Below are positions 18,514 through 26,452 of a stretch of DNA of 64,000 nt, piece by piece (position 1 is the first letter of the stretch; each line of letters begins with the position of its first letter). Under the pieces are notes generated by a model. That model was not told where the DNA came from. It did no database searches and saw only the letters and a list, made by a program, of their open reading frames with translations. The stretch is from the NCBI RefSeq assembly GCF_025150745.1, contig NZ_CP102282.1:2553501-2617500 (forward strand), written 5' to 3'. The position numbers and the translations under genes were made by a program. The DNA is from Eubacterium ventriosum (GTDB lineage Bacteria > Bacillota > Clostridia > Lachnospirales > Lachnospiraceae).

Positions 18514-19968
18514 TTATGCAATGTACTTAAGAGGTATACGTACAGTAAATGTTGTACCTTCTCCCTCTTTACTGTGAATCTTAATGGAACCATGGTGCTT
18601 CATAACTATTTCCTTAGTTATGGCCAGACCAAGACCTGTTCCTCCTGTCTCCCTTGAACGTGCCTTGTCAACTCTAAAGAATCTTTCAAAAACTCTGTCC
18701 TGATTTTCTTCAGAAATTCCAATTCCTGTATCTGTTACTTTTAAATAAAAATACTGGTGATCTGAATTTAATGACGCCGTAACAGTTCCATCTGTATTGT
18801 TGTACTTTATTGCATTTTCAACTAAGTTAGTTGCCACACTTGCAAACTTAAGTTCATCTACATCTGCAATAACCGGTCTGAAACTTTCAAATATTAATTC
18901 AATGTTTTTGCTTTCAGCTATAGGCTTTAATCTCTTAAGAACAGCTTCCAATATTTCATTAATATTAACTGATGAAATATTAATTTCTGACTCTGATTTT
19001 TCCATTCTTACCAATGCCAAAAGGTCTGTTATTATGTCATTTTCCCTGTCTATTTCTTTTGAAATATCATGCAAAAATTCCTGATATAATTCTTCCGGTA
19101 ATCCCTGCTGACCTAAAAGTGAATCAGCCAAAACTTTCATTGACGTAATAGGTGTCTTTAATTCATGTGACACATTAGATACAAATTCCTGTCTTGATTT
19201 TTCCTGCGTATTTAATTTGTTTACAAGCTGACGAAATTCGTTACTTATATCCATTACTTCCCGGTAATCTTTTTCTTCTTCCATATTGCCCTTTGCAATT
19301 TCTTCAATGGAAATACCGATTCTCTTAATTGGTTTTGTAAACATAACTGCGCATAACCAACTTGCAAATAAAGCAAAAATCAAAACAAGTACATCTGCAA
19401 TGGCCACATTTCTTACTATATAATCCTTGTAATCAACTGCATCTGCTGTTGAATAATTGATGTATAAAGAACCTATAACCGTGGTTTTAGTCTCTCCTTC
19501 ACCGTCTGAAACAGTTGATGTAATAGGTATTGCAAATTCTATGTAATTATGACTCTTGCTATCAACCTGAACAGTCTCACCCTTAAAACTTTTAATAACA
19601 TTTTCAGATATACATGTCTTGCCTTTTTCACTGCTATTGCTATCCTTAATAATAACATATCGGCTGTTTACAACCTGAATTCGACAATTATATTCCTTGG
19701 CTAACTGTTCAATCTGGGCATCTACAATATCAATGTTCTCATTGGACTGGTCCAAATAATTATTGTTAATAATATTATTCTTTAGCATTGTATTGTTAGC
19801 CTTAAAGCTGTCTATTCTGTTTTTTAAATAATTCTTTGTTGTTACGTTAACAATAAATATGCTTGAAGCAAGAGCCGGTATAATAATAGCAAGCATAATT
19901 ACTACAAAAACTCTTAGCTTCAAGCTTCTTATTGGATTAACAAACTTTAAAATCTTATTATTATTCAT
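18514..19968 (-). CDS. Sensor histidine kinase (PhoR/WalK type)
   Basis: 484 aa. Membrane segment about 20-41, extracytoplasmic sensor to about 187, second membrane segment about 189-209, HAMP (about 210-255), HisKA with His268 in SHELKTPITS, then HATPase_c with N (NLVENAIKYN), DTGIGI and GGTGLGL boxes. It starts four bases after the response regulator gene, so the two are a pair. It lies inside the comEA-comEC interval, in one apparent operon with the GerM-like gene and comEC. Signal unknown. Confidence 0.93.
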   Translation of the reverse strand: MNNNKILKFVNPIRSLKLRVFVVIMLAIIIPALASSIFIVNVTTKNYLKNRIDSFKANNTMLKNNIINNNYLDQSNENIDIVDAQIEQLAKEYNCRIQVVNSRYVIIKDSNSSEKGKTCISENVIKSFKGETVQVDSKSHNYIEFAIPITSTVSDGEGETKTTVIGSLYINYSTADAVDYKDYIVRNVAIADVLVLIFALFASWLCAVMFTKPIKRIGISIEEIAKGNMEEEKDYREVMDISNEFRQLVNKLNTQEKSRQEFVSNVSHELKTPITSMKVLADSLLGQQGLPEELYQEFLHDISKEIDRENDIITDLLALVRMEKSESEINISSVNINEILEAVLKRLKPIAESKNIELIFESFRPVIADVDELKFASVATNLVENAIKYNNTDGTVTASLNSDHQYFYLKVTDTGIGISEENQDRVFERFFRVDKARSRETGGTGLGLAITKEIVMKHHGSIKIHSKEGEGTTFTVRIPLKYIA

Positions 19969-19972
19969 GTTT

Positions 19973-20659
19973 CTATCCCTGGAAATAATATCCCATACCC
20001 CACTTTGTGTGAATATACTCCGGTTTAGCCGGGTTCTCCTCTACTTTCTCTCTTAATCTTCTAACGTTTACATCTACGGTTCTTGCATCACCCGGATATT
20101 TAGAGCCCCAAATCAAAGTTAAAAGCTGCTCTCTACCATATATCTTTCCCGGATTTTCAGCTAAAAGTTTCAAAATGTCAAACTCCTTAACTGTTAATCT
20201 AATTTCACGGTCCTCAATATAAAGACGCTTAGCTTCAATGTCAAGCTTAAGCTTTCCTGATGTAATAACCTTTGGTTCCTCAGGTTTTGCAGGAGCTTTA
20301 CGCTTATTTCTTCTGATAATGGCTTTAATTCTTGCCTTTACTTCCAATATATTAAAAGGCTTTGTAATATAATCATCTGCTCCATATTCAAGGCCCAATA
20401 TTTTGTCCATATCATCACCCTTTGCAGTAAGCATTATAATAGGCATATCGGAAAACTCTCTAATCTGCTGACAAACCTCATATCCTGTTAAAATTGGTAG
20501 CATCAAATCTAAAAGAACTATATCATATTCAGTTTCTTTCGCCTTATCAACGGCTTCCTGTCCGTCATAGGCACAATCAACTTCATAGCCTTCCTGTTCC
20601 AAACTAAATTTCAGTCCCTTTACAATTAATTTTTCATCATCAACTACTAACGCCTTCAT
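19973..20659 (-). CDS. OmpR/PhoB-family response regulator
   Basis: 228 aa. Receiver with VDDEK near the start, phospho-Asp in LLDLMLPILTGYE and the conserved Lys in ITKPFN; then a Lys-rich linker and a winged-helix domain ending in DVNVRRLREKVE and WGMGYYFQG. It is close to the WalR/PhoP branch in overall form, but the pair cannot be named from sequence alone. Gap to the upstream ComEA-like gene is 17 bases and to the kinase gene 4 bases, so comEA, regulator, kinase, gerM-like and comEC read as one operon. Confidence 0.95.
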   Translation of the reverse strand: MKALVVDDEKLIVKGLKFSLEQEGYEVDCAYDGQEAVDKAKETEYDIVLLDLMLPILTGYEVCQQIREFSDMPIIMLTAKGDDMDKILGLEYGADDYITKPFNILEVKARIKAIIRRNKRKAPAKPEEPKVITSGKLKLDIEAKRLYIEDREIRLTVKEFDILKLLAENPGKIYGREQLLTLIWGSKYPGDARTVDVNVRRLREKVEENPAKPEYIHTKWGMGYYFQG

Positions 20660-20676
20660 TACATAAACCTTTCTAC

Positions 20677-21366
20677 TTAATCAACAGTTATCATTTTTTC
20701 AATGTTTGAGTAAATGGAATCACCTATTCCCGACACGTTTTTTATATCTTCCTTAGTTTTAAAATCTCCATTCTCCTCACGGTAGGCTATAATTGCTTTA
20801 GCTCTTGTTTCTCCAATTCCTGACAACGAAGTAAGACCCTCAACATCTGCAGTGTTAATGTTAACCAGATTCTCCTTAATGTCTTCACTATCATGTGTCT
20901 TGTCATTAGTGCCCTGGCTGCTATTCTGGCTATCATTGCCTGAATCAGAATTTCCGTCTAAATTTTTCTCTGAACCATTCTGATTCTCCTTAAGCTTAGC
21001 ATAATATTCCTTCTGGGAAAGTACTACAATATTCTGGCCGTCTTTCAAAACTTCAGCCATATTAACTCCCTGCTTCTGGGCTTTCTTAGTAAGCCCTCCT
21101 GCCTTCTCAATAGCCATAAAAACCCTGTCGTTACTCTTTAAACAATACACTCCCGGATTGTTAACCTGACCACTGACATAAACATAAATCTCTTCCAAAC
21201 TTTCTGATGGTTCTTCACTGTTCTCACCGGCTTCCACACGTGTAGTCTGACTGTTGTTTTCAGCCTTGTCCGTTAAAGAAACCTGAGTATTTTTATCCTT
21301 ACAGCCCGTAAAAAATACTAAAACCGCAACCATTGTTAAAACAATGTATTTCTTTGTATTAATCAT
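20677..21366 (-). CDS. comEA: ComEA-like DNA-binding competence protein (SLBB plus helix-hairpin-helix)
   Basis: 229 aa. A lipoprotein-like signal (VLVFFTGCK, Cys about 21) is followed by an acidic Ser-rich linker, an SLBB domain (about 58-120, IYVYVSGQVNNPGVY), another Ser/Asn-rich linker, and a C-terminal helix-hairpin-helix domain (about 165-229) with LVNINTADVEGLTSLSGIG. ComEA binds double-stranded DNA outside the membrane and hands it to ComEC. A lipid anchor rather than the Bacillus transmembrane anchor is inferred from the Cys. AGGAG lies 5 bases before the ATG. comEB, present between comEA and comEC in Bacillus, is missing. Confidence 0.92.
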   Translation of the reverse strand: MINTKKYIVLTMVAVLVFFTGCKDKNTQVSLTDKAENNSQTTRVEAGENSEEPSESLEEIYVYVSGQVNNPGVYCLKSNDRVFMAIEKAGGLTKKAQKQGVNMAEVLKDGQNIVVLSQKEYYAKLKENQNGSEKNLDGNSDSGNDSQNSSQGTNDKTHDSEDIKENLVNINTADVEGLTSLSGIGETRAKAIIAYREENGDFKTKEDIKNVSGIGDSIYSNIEKMITVD

Positions 21367-21407
21367 TCAAACTCCTATCCGGAGCTTCCCCTTGAACGCA
21401 TATCATA

Positions 21408-21436
21408 ATTGTACAAAATTATGTTTCAGTTAGCAA
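21408..21436 (-). promoter_or_regulatory. Candidate promoter of the comEA operon
   Basis: TTGCTA (complement of 21431-21436) and TACAAT (complement of 21408-21413) with 17 bases between, 42 bases upstream of comEA. Confidence 0.5.
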
Positions 21437-21465
21437 CACTCATTTTTCACAATTTTATATTAATT

Positions 21466-21894
21466 TTATCTTTCAAAAATGAAAATACCTACAATTGCAA
21501 TAATTGCACCCATTAACTTGCTCCACTGAAAATCAACCTTTTCAACTCCAAACATTCCAAACACCTCTATCAGATATGCAATAATAATCTGGGATATTAC
21601 AATCAAAAGAACTGCCTTTGCAGGGCCAAGTATGTTCATACTCTTTATAACTGTCAAAGTAATAAATGCCCCAATGACACCACCCAGCAACATATACTTA
21701 TTTTCCATATGAAACATACCCGACACATTTTGACGTCCCGTAATAAACCAAGCCAAAATACAAACGATAAAAGCCGTTAGCTGCACCCATGAATTGGCAG
21801 CCCAAAGGCTACTACTTTTCGTAACCTGCGTGTTAAAAACACCCTGAACACTCATCAAAGCTCCTGAAATCAATGCAATAATAAATCCCCACAT
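21466..21894 (-). CDS. DMT-superfamily transporter, YdcZ/DUF606 type
   Basis: 142 aa, about five hydrophobic helices, beginning MWGFIIALISGALMSVQGVF, with N-Q-V near the first loop as usual for the YdcZ (DUF606) branch of the drug/metabolite transporter superfamily. Proteins of this size probably work as dimers; substrate unknown. GGAGG 8 bases before ATG 21894 decides the start, since the frame opens with a GTG inside that site. It lies downstream of a structured repeat and upstream of comEA, on the same strand. Confidence 0.85.
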   Translation of the reverse strand: MWGFIIALISGALMSVQGVFNTQVTKSSSLWAANSWVQLTAFIVCILAWFITGRQNVSGMFHMENKYMLLGGVIGAFITLTVIKSMNILGPAKAVLLIVISQIIIAYLIEVFGMFGVEKVDFQWSKLMGAIIAIVGIFIFER

Positions 21895-21942
21895 ATAAAA
21901 AACCTCCACTATTCACTTAGTAAGGTATTTTATATATATATC

Positions 21943-22110
21943 GCACAGAAATTCCCGTTGCAAACACGTTGATTTTCTTATTTTTCTCCGCCGCCTATTG
22001 TAAGACAAAAATCTAAACTCGCCTACGGCTCAGACAGTAGATTTTTGCCTTACGCTATGCTGGAAAAATTGCGAAAATCTGCCTATCGTTTGCAACGGGA
22101 ATTTCTGTGC
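21943..22110. repeat. Structured repeat element, copy 1
   Basis: The core runs about 21958-22095. Outer locus-specific arms GCACAGAAATTCCCG (21943-21957) and CGGGAATTTCTGTGC (22096-22110) pair perfectly, and with the adjoining TTGCAA give a 21-bp stem. Inside are the ATTTTTC/GAAAAAT stem, the 16-bp GTAAGACAAAAATCTA stem with one mismatch, and a GCC-TAC-GGC tip. It sits between the phoR-like kinase gene and the YdcZ-type transporter gene. Same orientation and subtype as copy 2. Confidence 0.9.
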
Positions 22111-22172
22111 CATATTAAGTCAAAAAAAATACCCACCAAATGTTTATAGTGGATATTTTTTACATATTTGAT

Positions 22173-23507
22173 TTATTTATTCATTGTTTTAAATATTATT
22201 GATATTGTTGTGCCTTCCCCAAGGGTGCTGTCGATTTGGATTTCTGCCTCGTGTTGTTCTGATATGTGTTTTACAATGGCGAGCCCAAGTCCTGTACCTC
22301 CTGTTTTCTTTGAGCGAGCTTTGTCTACTCGGTAGAATCGCTCGAAGATTCGGTTTAAATCGTCTTCCGGTATTCCAATACCGTCATCCTTTACCTGAAG
22401 TATTATGTTGTCATCTTTTTTGAATACTGATGCCCATACGTGTCCTTCCGGCTTGTTGTATCTTATGGCATTATCGCAAAGGTTGTATATAACCTCCTGT
22501 ATCATTTCCTGATTTGCCTTTATTATACAGTCTTTTTCTATTATGTCTGTTGCGATTGTTATGTTGTGCTTTTCAGCATTCATCTGCAACATGTCCACAC
22601 AGCTTACTACTTCTTCATTTAAGCTTACGTTTGTTGTTGACAGCTGATGGTCCATAACATCTAACTGTGACAATTCAATTATGTCATTTATAAGTGACAA
22701 TAATCTGTTGGCACTTTTATGAATTTCACTGGCAAAATGCTGGATATCTCCCTCTTTTGCCATTCCTGTTTCTATCAGTTCTGCGTAACCTGAAATTGAA
22801 GCTAACGGTGTTTTCAACTCATGGGATACGTTTGCCGTAAATTCCTGTCTCATTTTTGAGCTTTTCTTTAATGCTTTATGCTGGTTGTGAATTTTGTCCA
22901 TAAACGGCTGGATTTCTTCATATGTTTCCGTTGCCTTATCATCTTCAAGATGTTGTGCCATAAGCTCTATTGGCTTTATAAGACTTTTTGCCAAAAGTTT
23001 TGCCACAACAAGACTTACTCCAATTGCCAAAATAAGAACTACCAAAAAGATTGGGAATATCTGTGCGCCAAACTGCCACAGGTTTCCTGCTTCTTTTGCA
23101 ACTCTTATTATTTGACCGTCGTTCATTTTTTCAGCATAGTAGTATGTATTTTTTTCAAGTGTTCCTGACTCTCTTATTGCACTTCCACTACCTGTCTTTA
23201 ATGCCTGTTTAACTTCCGGTCTGTTTCCATGATTTTCCATGGAACCAATGTCTGCATTACTGTCATATTCAACTTTTCCGTCACTGTCTATAACTGTAAT
23301 TCTCAGATTATCTATTTTAGGATCAAAGTCCTTTTCTATATATTCAAGAACTGCCTCCGTTGTTTTTAAAATATGAACATGAGTCTTAAGATCCTCCATA
23401 ACCTGACTTCTGTACATATTATAAAAAATTCCTACACTTGCTATCATTGTTATTATTGTAAAAATCACCGAAATAATGGTCATTCTTGTATATATTTTCT
23501 TTTTCAC
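22173..23507 (-). CDS. PhoR-like sensor histidine kinase
   Basis: 444 aa. Membrane segments about 9-30 and 150-172 enclose an extracytoplasmic region of about 115 residues. HisKA has His229 in SHELKTPLAS, and HATPase_c carries NLCDNAIRYN, DDGIGI and GGTGLGL. Start is GTG 23507, immediately after the regulator stop codon, so translation is coupled. With the PhoB-like regulator and the Na/Pi-PhoU transporter upstream in the same operon, a phosphate-sensing role is likely but inferred. Confidence 0.92.
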   Translation of the reverse strand: MKKKIYTRMTIISVIFTIITMIASVGIFYNMYRSQVMEDLKTHVHILKTTEAVLEYIEKDFDPKIDNLRITVIDSDGKVEYDSNADIGSMENHGNRPEVKQALKTGSGSAIRESGTLEKNTYYYAEKMNDGQIIRVAKEAGNLWQFGAQIFPIFLVVLILAIGVSLVVAKLLAKSLIKPIELMAQHLEDDKATETYEEIQPFMDKIHNQHKALKKSSKMRQEFTANVSHELKTPLASISGYAELIETGMAKEGDIQHFASEIHKSANRLLSLINDIIELSQLDVMDHQLSTTNVSLNEEVVSCVDMLQMNAEKHNITIATDIIEKDCIIKANQEMIQEVIYNLCDNAIRYNKPEGHVWASVFKKDDNIILQVKDDGIGIPEDDLNRIFERFYRVDKARSKKTGGTGLGLAIVKHISEQHEAEIQIDSTLGEGTTISIIFKTMNK

Positions 23508-24194
23508 TTACTTGTCCTTTCTGTAATTCATTGTGTAACCCACATTCCTTACAGTCTGAATAAGACTTCCTTTTTCGCCTATCTTACGTCGTAATGTTTT
23601 AATGTGCATATCAAGAGTACGTGATTCACCTTCGTAATCAATCCCCCATACTCTGTCAAGAATCTGGCTTCTCTGAAGAACGATTCCTGAGTTCTGAATT
23701 AACATTTTTAATAACTGATATTCCTTGTATGTTAATTCAGTCTCTTGTCCATCAACTAAAACCTGATGCTTAGCATCATCCATTGTTATGCCATCAAAAC
23801 TGTAAATGTGACTTCCACCTGAAACATTTGCTCTCCTTAACAAAGCTTTCACTCTTGAAATTAGTTCCATAATTCCAAAAGGCTTTGTCATATAATCATC
23901 TGCTCCCTGATCAAGCCCTTTTACCTTGTCCATTTCAGAAGTTTTTGCAGTAACCATTATAACCGGTAACTTTGCCGTACTCTGCTCAGCTCTCACATCC
24001 TTTAACACAGATAATCCGTCTCTGTCAGGTAACATTATATCCATAATTATCAAATCCGGATGCTCTTTTGTCAAGGCATTTTCGAAATCTGATGCTGTTG
24101 CAAAAGCACTTACCTCATATCCTGCATTTTTCAATGCAAACTGTTCAATTTCCGAAATATTCTTATCATCTTCTAAAATATAGATTTTTCCCAT
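23508..24194 (-). CDS. PhoB-like response regulator
   Basis: 228 aa OmpR-type regulator. The acidic pair EDD at about 8, phospho-Asp in IIMDIMLPDRDGLS and Lys in MTKPFG define the receiver. The winged-helix domain has RTLDMHIKTLRRKIG and ends VRNVGYTMNY. The gene lies 9 bases after the Na/Pi transporter gene and directly before the kinase gene. Phosphate control is inferred from this context; PhoB-type sites could be the 11-bp direct repeats upstream of the transporter (25900-25921). Confidence 0.93.
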   Translation of the reverse strand: MGKIYILEDDKNISEIEQFALKNAGYEVSAFATASDFENALTKEHPDLIIMDIMLPDRDGLSVLKDVRAEQSTAKLPVIMVTAKTSEMDKVKGLDQGADDYMTKPFGIMELISRVKALLRRANVSGGSHIYSFDGITMDDAKHQVLVDGQETELTYKEYQLLKMLIQNSGIVLQRSQILDRVWGIDYEGESRTLDMHIKTLRRKIGEKGSLIQTVRNVGYTMNYRKDK

Positions 24195-24203
24195 ATGCGT
24201 TTC

Positions 24204-25835
24204 CTATTTTTTTTCAGGTAAGATTGAATAAGCAATGTTTACGGCATGATCCGCTATTCTTTCTAACCCAATTACTAAATCAGTAAAAATAAGTCCAGCC
24301 TCAATTGAGCAATCACCTGCTGCCATTCTTTCAACATGACCTTCCTGATAATCAATCTGCATCTGATCAATAATGTCTTCTAATTCATTAATCTTATCCA
24401 TATTAGACTTGTCATTGTTAACAAATGTTTTTACTGATTCATCAAAAATCTTAATTACTTTGTTATACATTTTTATAAGTTCTTTTTTTCCTTCATTAGA
24501 AAAGTTGATTTTTTTATTTTTCTCTTTAAAAGCGTCATCCATAATATTTACTGCATGGTCGCCAATACGTTCTACGTCAATAACAACGTGGAATAAACCA
24601 CCTAATCTTTCTCTATCCTTAATAGGCATACCATACTGGTTAGCTTTTACCATATATTCTGTTATTCTATGACTTAAGAAATCAATGTACTTCTCTCTTT
24701 TATAAACATCATCTGAAGCACTTCTGTCATTTTCAATTAATGCTCTTGTTGAAAATTCAAGATTCTCTCTTACCATTAATGCCATACGTTCAATTTCCTG
24801 AACAATTTCAACCATGGCTGTTGATGAAGATGGTGCACCTGAAACTCCAATGTATTTTAATACCATTTCGTTTTCATCATGTTCTTCATTTCCCTTTGAA
24901 TGAATAACCTTCTTTGATAATTTTACAAGAAGACCTGAACATGGGAATAATATAATAGTCTGGAATACCTTAAATAATGTGTCTGCGTTGGCAACAAATC
25001 TCTTAAAGTCACCTGAACCGCTAATACCCATAATTCCATTAATAATAGTCTGGCTTGCAAAAGCTAATATTATTGAAATAACAACAAGACCTACAACGTT
25101 AAACATGACGTGGATAAATGCTGTTCTCTTAGCGTTTCTGTTAGCATTCATTGCAGCCATAACTGCAGGTGTACATGAACCGATGTTTGCACCTAAGATA
25201 AAGTATAAACATGCCAATGGTTCAACAAGTCCTGAGCCTGCCAATAATACCAATACGCTGACTGTTACTGATGAACTCTGAACAATAACTGTTAAAACAA
25301 GTCCAAGCAAAACTGCTATGAAAGGATTGTCCAAATATTCAAAAATCCTTACTAATGACTCATATTCCGGTATCTGGCCAAGTGCCCCTGTCATAAAGTT
25401 AATTCCAAGGAATAATGCACCGAAACCAAAAATAACCGCTGCTATCTTTTTAAGTAATGGTTTCTTTCCGAACATTAATACGGCTGAACCAATAAATATA
25501 ATAAATGGTGCCACTGCCGTAAGTTTTAATGATACTAACTGTGAAGTGATTGTTGTACCGATGTTTGCACCAAAAGTTAACCCTACTGATCTTTCAAGTG
25601 TTAAAATGCCTGCATTTACAAAACTTACTTCCATTACAGTTGTTGCACCTGAAGACTGAATAAATGCAGTAAATAATGCACCAAATACTACTCCTATAAA
25701 TTTAGTTTTTGTGCATTTGTCTAATACCCCTCTAAGTTTTTCACCTGCGGCCTGCTGAAGACTGTCACTCATATATTTCATTCCAAATAAAAAGAGTGCA
25801 AGACCACTCAACAATTCTGTTATCATTGTGTACAT
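24204..25835 (-). CDS. Na/Pi cotransporter family protein with C-terminal PhoU domain
   Basis: 543 aa. The N-terminal half (about 1-310) holds two inverted Na/Pi repeats, each with a QSS signature (FIQSSGATTV near 60 and VIVQSSSVTVSV near 185). The C-terminal part (about 340-543) is a PhoU-like helical domain with two ERIGDHAVN / ERIADHAVN metal-binding motifs. These proteins move phosphate with sodium, as importer or exporter depending on the member; the PhoU part is thought to regulate transport or signalling. First gene of an apparent operon with the PhoB/PhoR-like pair. ATG 25835 or 25826 may be the start. Confidence 0.93.
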   Translation of the reverse strand: MYTMITELLSGLALFLFGMKYMSDSLQQAAGEKLRGVLDKCTKTKFIGVVFGALFTAFIQSSGATTVMEVSFVNAGILTLERSVGLTFGANIGTTITSQLVSLKLTAVAPFIIFIGSAVLMFGKKPLLKKIAAVIFGFGALFLGINFMTGALGQIPEYESLVRIFEYLDNPFIAVLLGLVLTVIVQSSSVTVSVLVLLAGSGLVEPLACLYFILGANIGSCTPAVMAAMNANRNAKRTAFIHVMFNVVGLVVISIILAFASQTIINGIMGISGSGDFKRFVANADTLFKVFQTIILFPCSGLLVKLSKKVIHSKGNEEHDENEMVLKYIGVSGAPSSSTAMVEIVQEIERMALMVRENLEFSTRALIENDRSASDDVYKREKYIDFLSHRITEYMVKANQYGMPIKDRERLGGLFHVVIDVERIGDHAVNIMDDAFKEKNKKINFSNEGKKELIKMYNKVIKIFDESVKTFVNNDKSNMDKINELEDIIDQMQIDYQEGHVERMAAGDCSIEAGLIFTDLVIGLERIADHAVNIAYSILPEKK

Positions 25836-26109
25836 AACTCTAATTAACTCCTAAATATCTTTTTCATTATTTTCGCTGTCGCTTCTTTACAATAACAAGC
25901 CTAAGTAAAATCTACGTAAAAATTTTAACATAGTTTTTACTTTTATACTAGATAAATATCTTTTTTTTAATATTATTTCGATTTATTAGTACTTTTCCAC
26001 AAAATTTGCATAAAGATACTGCTAATTTTTTTCAGTTTGGTTTTAAATATACGCCTCTGCAATCCTTTGGAGAATTTTTGCTTAATATAATTTCCATATG
26101 AATTTCTTA
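25836..26109 (-). promoter_or_regulatory. Leader and control region of the Na/Pi-PhoB-PhoR operon
   Basis: Very AT-rich stretch with no gene. On the minus strand it contains two adjacent 11-base units, TTTTACGTAGA and TTTTACTTAGG (complement of 25900-25921), preceded by a TTAAAAT -10-like hexamer. An 11-base period of direct repeats is the usual layout of PhoB/PhoP boxes, so this is a plausible site for the operon's own regulator. Nothing else is recognised here. Confidence 0.35.
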
Positions 26110-26159
26110 TTAAGAAAAAAAATGTGGGACATTTTCTTACATCCCACACTTTTTCTTAA
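26110..26159. terminator. Intrinsic terminator after the Rpn-tail-like small gene
   Basis: TTAAGAAAAAAAATGTGGGA (26110-26129) pairs with TCCCACACTTTTTCTTAA (26142-26159), with GTGGGA as the strong core. A and T runs on either side allow use in both directions. Confidence 0.75.
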
Positions 26160-26167
26160 CAAAATAT

Positions 26168-26383
26168 TTACTCCATTATTTTGTATTTTTTCATTAATTC
26201 TTTCTGATAAGACTCATCTTCTGCTGATTTTTCAAGCTCATCATATTTCTTTTCTGACATTAATGCTTTGATTAACTTATTAACCTGACCGGATCCCTGA
26301 GCTTTTCCTTCTGCAATGCCTTTTCTCCAACCTTCGGCAAGTCCTCTCTTATACTGTCGGTCCATTTCTGTATTATATGACAT
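26168..26383 (-). CDS. Small protein resembling the C-terminal tail of Rpn-family nucleases
   Basis: 71 aa, charged and probably helical. The segment KRGLAEGWRKGIAEGKAQG and the Glu/Lys-rich end resemble the repetitive tail of Rpn/PD-(D/E)XK nuclease family transposase-like proteins, but the nuclease domain is absent. GGAGG 8 bases before ATG 26383 suggests it is expressed as a short protein rather than being mere debris. It follows argD by 69 bases and is followed by a terminator. Either a remnant that kept a start site or a stand-alone tail; function unknown. Confidence 0.6.
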   Translation of the reverse strand: MSYNTEMDRQYKRGLAEGWRKGIAEGKAQGSGQVNKLIKALMSEKKYDELEKSAEDESYQKELMKKYKIME

Positions 26384-26452
26384 GTATATTACCTCCAATG
26401 CCTATTTTGTCTATCGAGTTATCCTATGGACATCTTTTCCCATAATCCTATA

